Source: Ewingella sp963519305 (lineage in GTDB: Bacteria; Pseudomonadota; Gammaproteobacteria; Enterobacterales; Enterobacteriaceae). From it: a stretch of 64,000 nucleotides of DNA. The stretch covers positions 62,001 to 126,000 of the forward strand of contig CAUQMS010000011.1 in the NCBI GenBank assembly GCA_963519305.1. Reading direction: 5' to 3'. Below, one piece after another: positions 7,859-15,697 of this stretch (position 1 is its first letter; each line of letters starts with the position of its first letter). Made by a program: the position numbers and the translations under genes. The notes beneath the pieces were generated by a model. That model was given only the letters and a program-made list of their open reading frames with translations, ran no database searches and was not told the DNA's origin.

Positions 7859-8398
7859 TTAGGCAAGCGGTGCTGGCAGCGCCCAGCTTTGCAATAGCGA
7901 GTAGCGGGTGCGACCACGCTCATAAATGGACTGATATAACCCAAACTCTTTAGCGTGCAGCGTCCAGTCTGGCGTGGCGGGCGGAATGGCCACCGGCCGC
8001 GTCGCTGCGCGAAAGAGTGAAATATGCGGGTGAAACGGCAGGGTATTTTGATAGCAGCCATTGCGTGCGGCGTGTGAACGCAGGACGTCGGCCAGTTGCA
8101 GCAGCGCACGCGGTGCGCGGCGGGTGCCGAGCCAGACGACACCCGCGCCAGGCCAGTGTCCGGCATCGTCGATCTGCATGCTGAACCCTTTGGCCTCGAT
8201 TCTTCCCGCTACGCTGCGCAAAGCGGCTTCTTTCGGTGCGCTGACTTCCCCAAGAAACGCCAGCGTCAGGTGCAGGTTGGCGGCGGCAATAGGGCGTCCG
8301 GTATCGGCAGGAAAGGTGTCGGCCCGCCACTGGATCATCTGTTTTTGTAATTCAGGCGGCAGTGATAAAGCAAAAAACAGGCGACGTTGAGCTGACAT
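7859..8398 (-). CDS. thpR: RNA 2',3'-cyclic phosphodiesterase
   Basis: This is a 2H-phosphoesterase, formerly LigT, that opens 2',3'-cyclic phosphate ends and can also make 2'-5' RNA links in vitro. Both catalytic histidine tetrads are present, HLTL at residues 43-46 and HISL at 125-128. ATG 8398 gives 179 residues and has AGGGA nine bases upstream; the in-frame ATG ten codons earlier has no such site. It is divergent from hrpB across a 78-base promoter region. Confidence 0.92.
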   Translation of the reverse strand: MSAQRRLFFALSLPPELQKQMIQWRADTFPADTGRPIAAANLHLTLAFLGEVSAPKEAALRSVAGRIEAKGFSMQIDDAGHWPGAGVVWLGTRRAPRALLQLADVLRSHAARNGCYQNTLPFHPHISLFRAATRPVAIPPATPDWTLHAKEFGLYQSIYERGRTRYSLLQSWALPAPLA

Positions 8399-8476
8399 TT
8401 CGGGTTCCCTGGCGGCATAAACAGGCACAGATGCTACAATGCTGGCGCTTTAAATCAAATCATATGGGGTTTTTCA

Positions 8477-10918
8477 TTGTCTTCTTCTTTGCCGGTCAGT
8501 GCCGTACTTGAACCGCTATTAGCCGCATTACGCACGGCGCCGCAGGTGTTATTGCTGGCACCGACCGGTGCGGGGAAATCAACCTGGTTGCCGTTGCAGT
8601 TGCTGCAACAGGCCGCTTTGCCCGGCAAAATCTTGCTGCTCGAGCCGCGCCGTCTGGCAGCGAAAAATGTGGCGTTCCGTCTGGCGCAGCAGTTGGGCGA
8701 AACGCCCGGCCAGACTGTCGGCTACCGGATGCGTGCGGAAAGCAAAACCAGCGCTGTCACAAGGCTTGAAGTGGTCACCGAAGGCATTCTGACCCGCATG
8801 GTGCAAGCTGATCCGGAGCTTAGCGGCGTATCGCTGGTGATCCTCGATGAATTCCACGAGCGCAGCCTGCAGGCCGATCTGGCGCTGGCGCTGCTGCTCG
8901 ATGTGCAAAATGCCCTGCGCGATGACCTCAAATTACTGATCATGTCGGCCACGCTCGACAACGTGCGCCTTGCACCGCTGTTGCCGGATGCACCGGTGAT
9001 TATCTCCGAAGGCCGCAGTTTCCCCGTTGAACGCAATTATCTTTCCCTCGCCAGCCATGAACGGCTTGATGACGGCGTGGCGCGCATCGTTAGCCGCCTG
9101 ATGAGCGAGCACGAGGGCTCGATGCTGCTGTTTCTGCCGGGCGCAGGGGAGATCACCCGCGTGCACAACCTGCTGGCGGGCAAAGTGGCGAATGATGTGG
9201 ATCTCTGCCCGCTGTACGGTGCGTTGTCGCTGGAACAACAGCAGAAAGCCATTCAGCCCGCCGCCGCAGGTCGCCGTAAAATCGTGCTGGCGACCAACAT
9301 TGCTGAAACCAGTCTGACTATCGAAGGTATCCGTCTGGTGGTGGACAGCGGGCTGGAGCGCAGCGCGCAATTTGATCCGCGCAGCGGACTGACACGCCTC
9401 ATCACCCAGCGCATTAGTCAGGCGTCGATGACCCAGCGCGCAGGCCGCGCCGGGCGTCTGGAGCCGGGTCTGTGCTGGCATCTGTTTGCCAAAGAGCAGG
9501 CGGAACGCGCCAGTGCGCAGGCTGAAGCGGAAATTTTACAAAGTGACCTCAGCAGTTTCTGGCTGGAGTTATTGCAGTGGGGTTGTCAGGATGCCGCGCA
9601 ACTTGCCTGGCTGGACGCGCCGCCCGCTCCGGCGCTGGCGGCAGCCAAAGCGCTGCTACATTCTCTGGGCGCGACGGATAAGCAGGGCAAACTGACCGCC
9701 ACGGGCCAGCGTATGGGTAAACTCGGCTGCGACCCGCGTCTGGCCGCGATGTTGATTGCCGCCGATGCACAGGGCGCTGATGCACTCGCCACTGCCGCAC
9801 TGCTGGCCGCGATGCTCGAAGAGCCGCCGCGCGGTGGCGTGCCGGATATCGACTACTGGCTCAGCCGCCCGCAGGGAAACTGGCAGCGTCGTGCCAGTCA
9901 ACTGGCGCAGCGGGTTTCCGGCAAGAAAGGTCAGGTCGATGCTTCCCTTGCGCCGTGGCTGCTGGCGTCCGCGTTCAGTGACCGCATCGCCCAGCGTCGT
10001 GGCGCTGACGGGCGCTATCTGCTGGCCAATGGCCTCGGCGCTTCCCTGCCGCAGGATGACGCCTTAACCCGCGCCGCCTGGCTGGTGGCACCGCAGCTGT
10101 TGCAGGGTAATAACAGCCCGGATGCACGCATTTTACTGGCAGTGACGCTGGATGCGGCGCAACTGGCAGATCGCTTGCCGCAGATAGTCAAAGAACAAAC
10201 CGCAGTCGAATGGGACGAAGAAAAGGGCACACTGCGCGCATGGCGGCGCTGGCAGGTCGGGCGGCTGGTGCTCAAAGCCAATCCGCAGGCCAAGCCGGAT
10301 GATGCCGAATTACAACAGGCGCTGATCGACTGGATCCGCAATCAGGGATTACAGGCCCTGACGTGGTCGGTTGCCGCAGAGCAGTTGCGCTTACGGCTGA
10401 CCTGCGCGGCGAAATGGCTGCCCGACGCGGGCTGGCCCGCAATGGATGATGACAGCCTGCTCGACGGGCTGGAGCAGTGGCTGCTGCCTTCGCTGGGCGG
10501 TGTGCGCTCGCTCAAAGCGCTGCAACAGGTAGACCTGCACGATGCACTTTCGCGCCTGTTGGACTGGAATCAACGTCAGCGTCTGGACAGCGCATTACCG
10601 ACACATTACAGCGTTCCTACTGGCAGCCGTCTGCCAATCCGCTATCATGCTGACCAGCCACCGGTCCTCTCCGTGCGGATGCAGGAGATGTTTGGTGAGG
10701 AACGCAGCCCGATGCTGGCCGAAGGCCGCGTCCCCGTGGTGCTGGAGCTGCTCTCACCGGCGCAGCGCCCGTTACAAATCACCGCCGATTTAGCGGCGTT
10801 CTGGCAGGGTACCTATCGCGAGGTGCAAAAAGAGATGAAAGGCCGCTATCCTAAGCACCCGTGGCCGGATAACCCCGCGAACGCATTACCGACGCGCCGT
10901 ACAAAAAAATATCAGTGA
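8477..10918 (+). CDS. hrpB: ATP-dependent helicase HrpB (TTG start)
   Basis: HrpB is a DExH-box RNA helicase-like protein of 813 residues whose substrate is not well defined. Walker A is APTGAGKST (residues 28-36) and Walker B is the variant DEFH (124-127). IMSAT (motif III) and QRAGRAGR (motif VI) follow, then the HrpB-specific C-terminal domain ending in GRYPKHPWPD and PTRRTKKYQ. The chosen start is TTG at 8477 with TGGGG upstream; it gives the N-terminus MSSSLPVSAVL, which matches E. coli. Confidence 0.95.
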   Translation: MSSSLPVSAVLEPLLAALRTAPQVLLLAPTGAGKSTWLPLQLLQQAALPGKILLLEPRRLAAKNVAFRLAQQLGETPGQTVGYRMRAESKTSAVTRLEVVTEGILTRMVQADPELSGVSLVILDEFHERSLQADLALALLLDVQNALRDDLKLLIMSATLDNVRLAPLLPDAPVIISEGRSFPVERNYLSLASHERLDDGVARIVSRLMSEHEGSMLLFLPGAGEITRVHNLLAGKVANDVDLCPLYGALSLEQQQKAIQPAAAGRRKIVLATNIAETSLTIEGIRLVVDSGLERSAQFDPRSGLTRLITQRISQASMTQRAGRAGRLEPGLCWHLFAKEQAERASAQAEAEILQSDLSSFWLELLQWGCQDAAQLAWLDAPPAPALAAAKALLHSLGATDKQGKLTATGQRMGKLGCDPRLAAMLIAADAQGADALATAALLAAMLEEPPRGGVPDIDYWLSRPQGNWQRRASQLAQRVSGKKGQVDASLAPWLLASAFSDRIAQRRGADGRYLLANGLGASLPQDDALTRAAWLVAPQLLQGNNSPDARILLAVTLDAAQLADRLPQIVKEQTAVEWDEEKGTLRAWRRWQVGRLVLKANPQAKPDDAELQQALIDWIRNQGLQALTWSVAAEQLRLRLTCAAKWLPDAGWPAMDDDSLLDGLEQWLLPSLGGVRSLKALQQVDLHDALSRLLDWNQRQRLDSALPTHYSVPTGSRLPIRYHADQPPVLSVRMQEMFGEERSPMLAEGRVPVVLELLSPAQRPLQITADLAAFWQGTYREVQKEMKGRYPKHPWPDNPANALPTRRTKKYQ

Positions 10919-10955
10919 CCAGAAGGCCCTAATTTTCAGACCTTTCTTCTGGTCA
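10916..10955. repeat. 10-bp inverted repeat overlapping hrpB stop
   Basis: TGACCAGAAG and CTTCTGGTCA form a perfect 10-bp inverted repeat with a 20-base spacer, and the TGA stop of hrpB is its first three bases. Inner AAGG/CCTT pairs could extend the stem. No U-run follows, so it is not a standard intrinsic terminator. It could be an mRNA-end stabiliser or a binding site ahead of mrcB. Confidence 0.5.
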
Positions 10956-11021
10956 GTACACGAACCAAGGCAGAGAGTAGGCCGCAATTTATGAACACAG
11001 CAGGTTTTATGGAGAATTGTC

Positions 11022-13580
11022 ATGTCTGACGATGATCGCGAGCCGATTGGCCGTAAAGGCAAACCCGCAGGGCGCAAGCCTTCGCGCTCCCGTCCCGTTC
11101 ATCATCGTCGGGATGACGATGATGAAGAATTTGATGACGACTATGAAGATGATCACGAAACGGATGATGACGAAGAAGAACAAGCTAACCACCGGGGGTC
11201 GCGCATGACGCGTAAAGCTGCACCGCGCAAAGCCGCGAAATCAGGCAAAGGTGGCAAACCGCGCAGCAGAAAACGCTGGTGGTTCTGGCTCCTGTTCAAA
11301 CTGTTTATTATTTTTGCCATCCTGATGGGGATTTACGGTTTCTACCTCAACACAGAAATCCGTGGCCGCATTGACGGCAAAGTCTGGCAGTTACCGGCGG
11401 CGGTCTATGGCCGTCAGGTGAACCTTGAGCCGGACATGCCGTACAGCAAAAAAGAGATGGTTAACCTGCTGGAAGGGACGCAATACCGTCAGGTCACGCG
11501 CATCACCCGTCCGGGCGAGTTTACCGTCGCGGCCAACAGTATCGATTTGCTGCGCCGTCCGTTTGATTTCCCGGATGGCAAAGAGGGGCAGATCAACGCC
11601 CGTCTGATCTTCGCCAATGACCATCTGGACGAGATCAAAAATCTGGATAACAACCGCGACTTCGGGCTGTTCCGCCTCGATCCGCGTTTGATCACCATGT
11701 TGCAGTCGCCAAACGGTGAACAGCGCCTGTTTGTGCCGCGCGCCGGTTTCCCGGACCTGCTGGTGGACACGCTACTGGCGACCGAAGACCGTCATTTCTA
11801 TGAGCACGACGGCATCAACTTCTGGGCGATTGGCCGTGCGGTATTGGCTAACCTGAGTGCCGGTCATGCGGTGCAGGGCGGCAGTACGCTGACGCAGCAG
11901 CTGGTGAAAAACCTGTTCCTGACCAACGAGCGCTCCCTCACCCGTAAAGCACGCGAAGCCTATATGGCAATTCTGGTTGATGCGAATTACAGCAAAGACC
12001 GCATTCTGGAACTCTATCTGAACGAAGTGTATCTCGGCCAGAGCGGGTCTGATCAGATCCGCGGTTTCCCGCTGGCGAGCCTGTATTATTTTGGCCGCCC
12101 GGTGGATGAACTGAGTCTGGATCAGCAGGCGCTGCTGGTGGGCATGGTGAAAGGGGCGTCGCTGTATAACCCGTGGCGTAACCCGAAACTGGCGCTGGAA
12201 CGCCGTAATTTAGTGCTGCGTTTGCTGGTCAATCAGAAGGTTATCGATCAGGAACTGTATGACATGCTCAGCGCACGTCCGCTCGGCGTTCAGCCGAAGG
12301 GCGGGGTGATTTCACCACAGCCTGCATTTATGCAGATGGTGCGTAACGAGCTGCAGGCTAAACTCGGCGACAAAGTGCAGGATATGTCCGGCGTGAAAAT
12401 CTTCACCACGCTGGATCCTATCTCACAGGATTCTGCTGAAAAAGCGGTAGAAGAGGGCATTCCGCTGCTGCGTAAGAAAAGCGGCCTGAATGACATCGAA
12501 ACGGCGATGGTGATTGTTGACCGCTACACCGGCGAAGTACGGGCGATGGTCGGCGGTGCGGAAACGCAGTTCGCTGGCTTCAACCGTGCGATGCAGGCGC
12601 GCCGTCAGGTGGGTTCTCTCGCGAAACCGGCGACTTATCTGACCGCACTTTCTCAGCCGGACAAATACCGTCTGAATACGGTGCTGGCTGACCAGCCGCT
12701 GACCATCAAACTGGCTAACGGCCAGACCTGGTCACCGAAAAACGATGACCACCAGTTCCGTGGTCAGGTGTTGCTGGTCGATGCGCTGGCGCGTTCCATG
12801 AACGTTCCGACTGTCAATCTGGGTATGGCGGTCGGGCTGGATAACATCACCAAACAGCTAATTAATCTCGGCGTGCCGAAAGAGTCGCTGAACCAGCTGC
12901 CGTCGATGCTGCTCGGGGCGATTGCCCTGACGCCGATGGAAGTGGCACAGGAGTACCAGACCATCGCCAGCGGCGGCAATAAAGCGCCATTGTCTGCGGT
13001 GCGTTCAGTGATTGCCGAAGATGGCACGGTGCTCTATCAGAGCTTCCCGCAGGCGGTGCGCGTTATTCCGGCGCAGGCATCCTATCTGACCATGTATGCC
13101 ATGCAGCAGGTCGTGTCCGAAGGGACTTCGCGCGCGCTGGCGAACAAATTCCCGAACCTGCATCTGGCGGCGAAAACCGGTACCTCGAACGAACTGCGTG
13201 ACAGCTGGTTCGCGGGTATTGATGGCAATCAGGTGGCGATCACCTGGGTAGGACGCGACAACAATGGTCCGTCTAAACTTTGGGGTTCTACCGGCGCGCT
13301 GGTGCTGTACAGCCGCTATCTGGAAAATGAGATGCCGCAGCCGCTGAATTTGCAGGTGCCGGAAGGCATCAGCGTGATGAATATCGACGGCAGCGGGAAC
13401 TTCGTCTGTAACGGCGGTGGTTCGCGCAGTATTCCGGTCTGGACTGACTCGCCGGATAGCCTGTGTAAGGCATCGCAGGCGGCAGTACAGCAGCAGCAAC
13501 AACAGCAACAGCAATCTCAGCAGGATGATGGCAAAGGGGTTGCGGGCTGGATCAAAGACATGTTCGGTTCAGGCCAGTAA
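11022..13580 (+). CDS. mrcB: Penicillin-binding protein 1B (bifunctional murein synthase)
   Basis: PBP1b polymerises lipid II and crosslinks glycan strands at the inner membrane. The protein (852 residues) has an acidic/basic cytosolic tail, TM at about 86-108, a UB2H-like region, and a GT51 domain with catalytic E255 in TEDRHFYEHDG and GGSTLTQQLVKN. The transpeptidase has S532 in GSLAKP, S592-M-N594 and KTGT (718-721). The C-terminal tail carries nine consecutive glutamines (823-831). The gene is monocistronic, closed by a strong terminator. Confidence 0.97.
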   Translation: MSDDDREPIGRKGKPAGRKPSRSRPVHHRRDDDDEEFDDDYEDDHETDDDEEEQANHRGSRMTRKAAPRKAAKSGKGGKPRSRKRWWFWLLFKLFIIFAILMGIYGFYLNTEIRGRIDGKVWQLPAAVYGRQVNLEPDMPYSKKEMVNLLEGTQYRQVTRITRPGEFTVAANSIDLLRRPFDFPDGKEGQINARLIFANDHLDEIKNLDNNRDFGLFRLDPRLITMLQSPNGEQRLFVPRAGFPDLLVDTLLATEDRHFYEHDGINFWAIGRAVLANLSAGHAVQGGSTLTQQLVKNLFLTNERSLTRKAREAYMAILVDANYSKDRILELYLNEVYLGQSGSDQIRGFPLASLYYFGRPVDELSLDQQALLVGMVKGASLYNPWRNPKLALERRNLVLRLLVNQKVIDQELYDMLSARPLGVQPKGGVISPQPAFMQMVRNELQAKLGDKVQDMSGVKIFTTLDPISQDSAEKAVEEGIPLLRKKSGLNDIETAMVIVDRYTGEVRAMVGGAETQFAGFNRAMQARRQVGSLAKPATYLTALSQPDKYRLNTVLADQPLTIKLANGQTWSPKNDDHQFRGQVLLVDALARSMNVPTVNLGMAVGLDNITKQLINLGVPKESLNQLPSMLLGAIALTPMEVAQEYQTIASGGNKAPLSAVRSVIAEDGTVLYQSFPQAVRVIPAQASYLTMYAMQQVVSEGTSRALANKFPNLHLAAKTGTSNELRDSWFAGIDGNQVAITWVGRDNNGPSKLWGSTGALVLYSRYLENEMPQPLNLQVPEGISVMNIDGSGNFVCNGGGSRSIPVWTDSPDSLCKASQAAVQQQQQQQQQSQQDDGKGVAGWIKDMFGSGQ

Positions 13581-13607
13581 TTTCAGCCAGACATGAAAGT
13601 GACAGAA

Positions 13608-13636
13608 GGGCGCGACAGGGTTCGCGCCCTTTTTTT
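13608..13636 (+). terminator. mrcB intrinsic terminator
   Basis: GGGCGCGA and TCGCGCCC form an 8-bp stem followed by seven T residues, 28 bases after the mrcB stop. Confidence 0.93.
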
Positions 13637-13664
13637 ACCTCTGACTTGCCTTACGGACGCCCAT

Positions 13665-13690
13665 AAAAAAGCCAGCGCTATTGCGCTGGC
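13665..13690 (-). terminator. Terminator of the POT transporter gene
   Basis: The stem GCCAGCGC / GCGCTGGC with a 4-base loop lies 24 bases past the transporter stop. On the minus strand it is followed by six U residues. Confidence 0.9.
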
Positions 13691-13714
13691 TTTAAGGTCA
13701 AGTGACGGTGGTTA

Positions 13715-15268
13715 TTAAGCGTTGGTAGCCGGTTTTCCGCTGTCTTTGTCCTGAAGATTTTCCATCATACGGCGGATCGGGATGATCAGCAGCGTCAGCA
13801 CGGCGGCGCAGATCAGTAGCGCAATTGAACAGCGCGCAAACAGCGTCGGCAGCATGTCCAGCTGATCGGCTTTTACATGACCGCCAATCAAACCGGCCGC
13901 CAGATTACCCAGCGCACTGGCGCAGAACCACAGGCCCATCATCTGACCACGCATTCTTGCCGGTGCCAGCAGGGTCATGGTCGCCAGCCCGATTGGGCTA
14001 AGGCACAGTTCACCCAGCGTCAGCATCAGAATACTGCTCACCAGCCACCACGGGGAGACACCCGCGCCGCCGTTGCTCAGTACGTTCTGTGCAGCCAGCA
14101 TCATCAGCCCAAAACCCGCTGCCGCAAACAGAATACCGATAACAAACTTAGTGATGCTGCTCAGGTGCACTTTGTTACGCGCCAGCGCGGGCCATGCCCA
14201 GCTAAAGATCGGCGCCAGCAAAATAATAAACAGGGCGTTAACAGACTGGAACCACACCGCCGGGATCTCAAAGCCGCCAATCATGCGTTGGGTATAGTCG
14301 TTGGCAAACAAATTGAATGAGGTCGGTTTCTGTTCGAATGCCGACCAGAAGAAGGCAGCAGACACCAGCAGGATGAAACAGACCAGCAGGCGCGCGCGCT
14401 CTTTGCGGCTCAGCCCGGCAAACACAAACAGGTAGATGAAGTATAGCGTTACCGAGGCTGCAATCACGTAGACCAGCATACTGGCGACGGCCAGCGGGTT
14501 AATCACGATAATGCCCTGAGCAATCAGGGTGACGATCACCGCGACACCGATGGCCAGTGCAATCAGCCACGCGCCGACGCCGTTTTTCTTCGCAACAGGG
14601 CTGTTCCAGGTGGAGTCCAGACCGACTTCGCGGTCATAGCGTTTCATCGCCGGTACGGCAAAGGCGCGGAAGATCACCAGCGCCACCAGCATGCCGATAC
14701 CGCCAATGCCGAAGCCCCAGTGCCAGCCGTGGGAACGGATCAACCAGCCGGAGATCAGCGGGGCGATAAACGAACCCATGTTGATGCCCATATAGAACAG
14801 CGAAAAACCGCCGTCACGGCGATTGTCACCCTTCTTATACAGGGTCCCGACCATGACCGAGATACAGGTTTTAAACAGACCGGAACCCAGCACGATAAAC
14901 ATCAGGCCGATAAAGAACAGGTTGTCGCCCATAAAGGCGGACAGTGCGATCGACAGGTGGCCAAGGGCGATCAGAAGCGAACCGTACCAGACGGCTTTTT
15001 GCTGACCAAGCCAGTTATCCGCCAGCCAGCCGCCCGGCAGGGCCGCCAGATACATGCTGCCGGCGAAAATCCCGACAATTGCCGAGGCATTTTCGCGCGC
15101 CAACCCCATGCCGCCGTCGTAGACTGCCGCGGACATAAACAGGATCAGTAATGGGCGAATGCCGTAAAACGAAAACCGTTCCCACATTTCGGTAAAGAAC
15201 AGAGATCTGAGTGGATAAGGATGGCCGAGAAAGGTCCGGCTTTCTTGTTTGCTAACAGAGGATTGCAT
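13715..15268 (-). CDS. Proton-dependent oligopeptide transporter (POT/PTR2 family)
   Basis: This is an MFS symporter for di- and tripeptides. The 517-residue protein keeps the proton-coupling ExxER motif (E27, E30, R31 in EMWERF) at the start of TM1 and has about 14 hydrophobic spans. Later conserved blocks include GLFKTCISVMVG, FSLFYMGINMG and GELCLSPIGLA. I use ATG 15268, with GGGAAG upstream, in place of an in-frame start nine codons earlier. It is not obviously one of E. coli DtpA-D; it resembles the peptide MFS transporters common in Yersiniaceae. It stands alone, divergent from fhuA, with its own terminator. Confidence 0.85.
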   Translation of the reverse strand: MQSSVSKQESRTFLGHPYPLRSLFFTEMWERFSFYGIRPLLILFMSAAVYDGGMGLARENASAIVGIFAGSMYLAALPGGWLADNWLGQQKAVWYGSLLIALGHLSIALSAFMGDNLFFIGLMFIVLGSGLFKTCISVMVGTLYKKGDNRRDGGFSLFYMGINMGSFIAPLISGWLIRSHGWHWGFGIGGIGMLVALVIFRAFAVPAMKRYDREVGLDSTWNSPVAKKNGVGAWLIALAIGVAVIVTLIAQGIIVINPLAVASMLVYVIAASVTLYFIYLFVFAGLSRKERARLLVCFILLVSAAFFWSAFEQKPTSFNLFANDYTQRMIGGFEIPAVWFQSVNALFIILLAPIFSWAWPALARNKVHLSSITKFVIGILFAAAGFGLMMLAAQNVLSNGGAGVSPWWLVSSILMLTLGELCLSPIGLATMTLLAPARMRGQMMGLWFCASALGNLAAGLIGGHVKADQLDMLPTLFARCSIALLICAAVLTLLIIPIRRMMENLQDKDSGKPATNA

Positions 15269-15480
15269 AATTCTTCCCAATGTAATGTGCTGCATTTAAT
15301 GCAACTTTTATTGTGTGATATATGTGTATCTGTCTTGTCGGCGATTTTCCATTTCAGCCTTCATAATCCCTCTCTTTTCCTGGTCAATCTGAAGACGTCA
15401 GAGGTCCGGTTCAACGCGGGAGAGGGGGCGTACTGTATTTTGTTTTGGCTGTATCCTCAACGTTGTTCTCTTATTTGCCT

Positions 15481-15520
15481 CGGGTTGTTAAATAATATGG
15501 CTCATATTCTTCACAACCCG
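15481..15520. repeat. 8-bp inverted repeat in the fhuA upstream region
   Basis: CGGGTTGT and ACAACCCG form perfect arms with a 24-base spacer that holds a smaller ATATGGCTCATAT repeat. It could be a regulator site or an RNA stem. No function is evident. Confidence 0.35.
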
Positions 15521-15546
15521 TTTCGAACATATATCCATCATATTTA

Positions 15547-15573
15547 CCCATGATTCACATGGGGTTATTTTTT
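15547..15573 (+). terminator. Orphan terminator-like hairpin upstream of fhuA
   Basis: CCCATG-ATTCA-CATGGG is followed by GTTATTTTTT on the plus strand. No plus-strand gene precedes it: the 429 bases from 15269 to 15697 hold only the promoter regions of the divergent POT gene and fhuA. It may end a short untranslated RNA, or act as an attenuator if the fhuA transcript begins upstream. Confidence 0.4.
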
Positions 15574-15640
15574 ATTCACTCACAGCTTACCGGGTCTAAA
15601 TAGACTTGCGGAAGGCTATAAGATGCGCATATTATGCGAC

Positions 15641-15659
15641 GTTCATAATAATAATTATC
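15641..15659 (+). promoter_or_regulatory. Fur box upstream of fhuA
   Basis: This 19-base site matches the Fur consensus (GATAATGATAATCATTATC) at 15 of 19 positions by my count. It lies 39 bases before the fhuA ATG, as expected for an iron-repressed siderophore receptor operon. Confidence 0.75.
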
Positions 15660-15697
15660 GTTTACATTCCCATTCAAACATCTCCAGAGAATAACAA

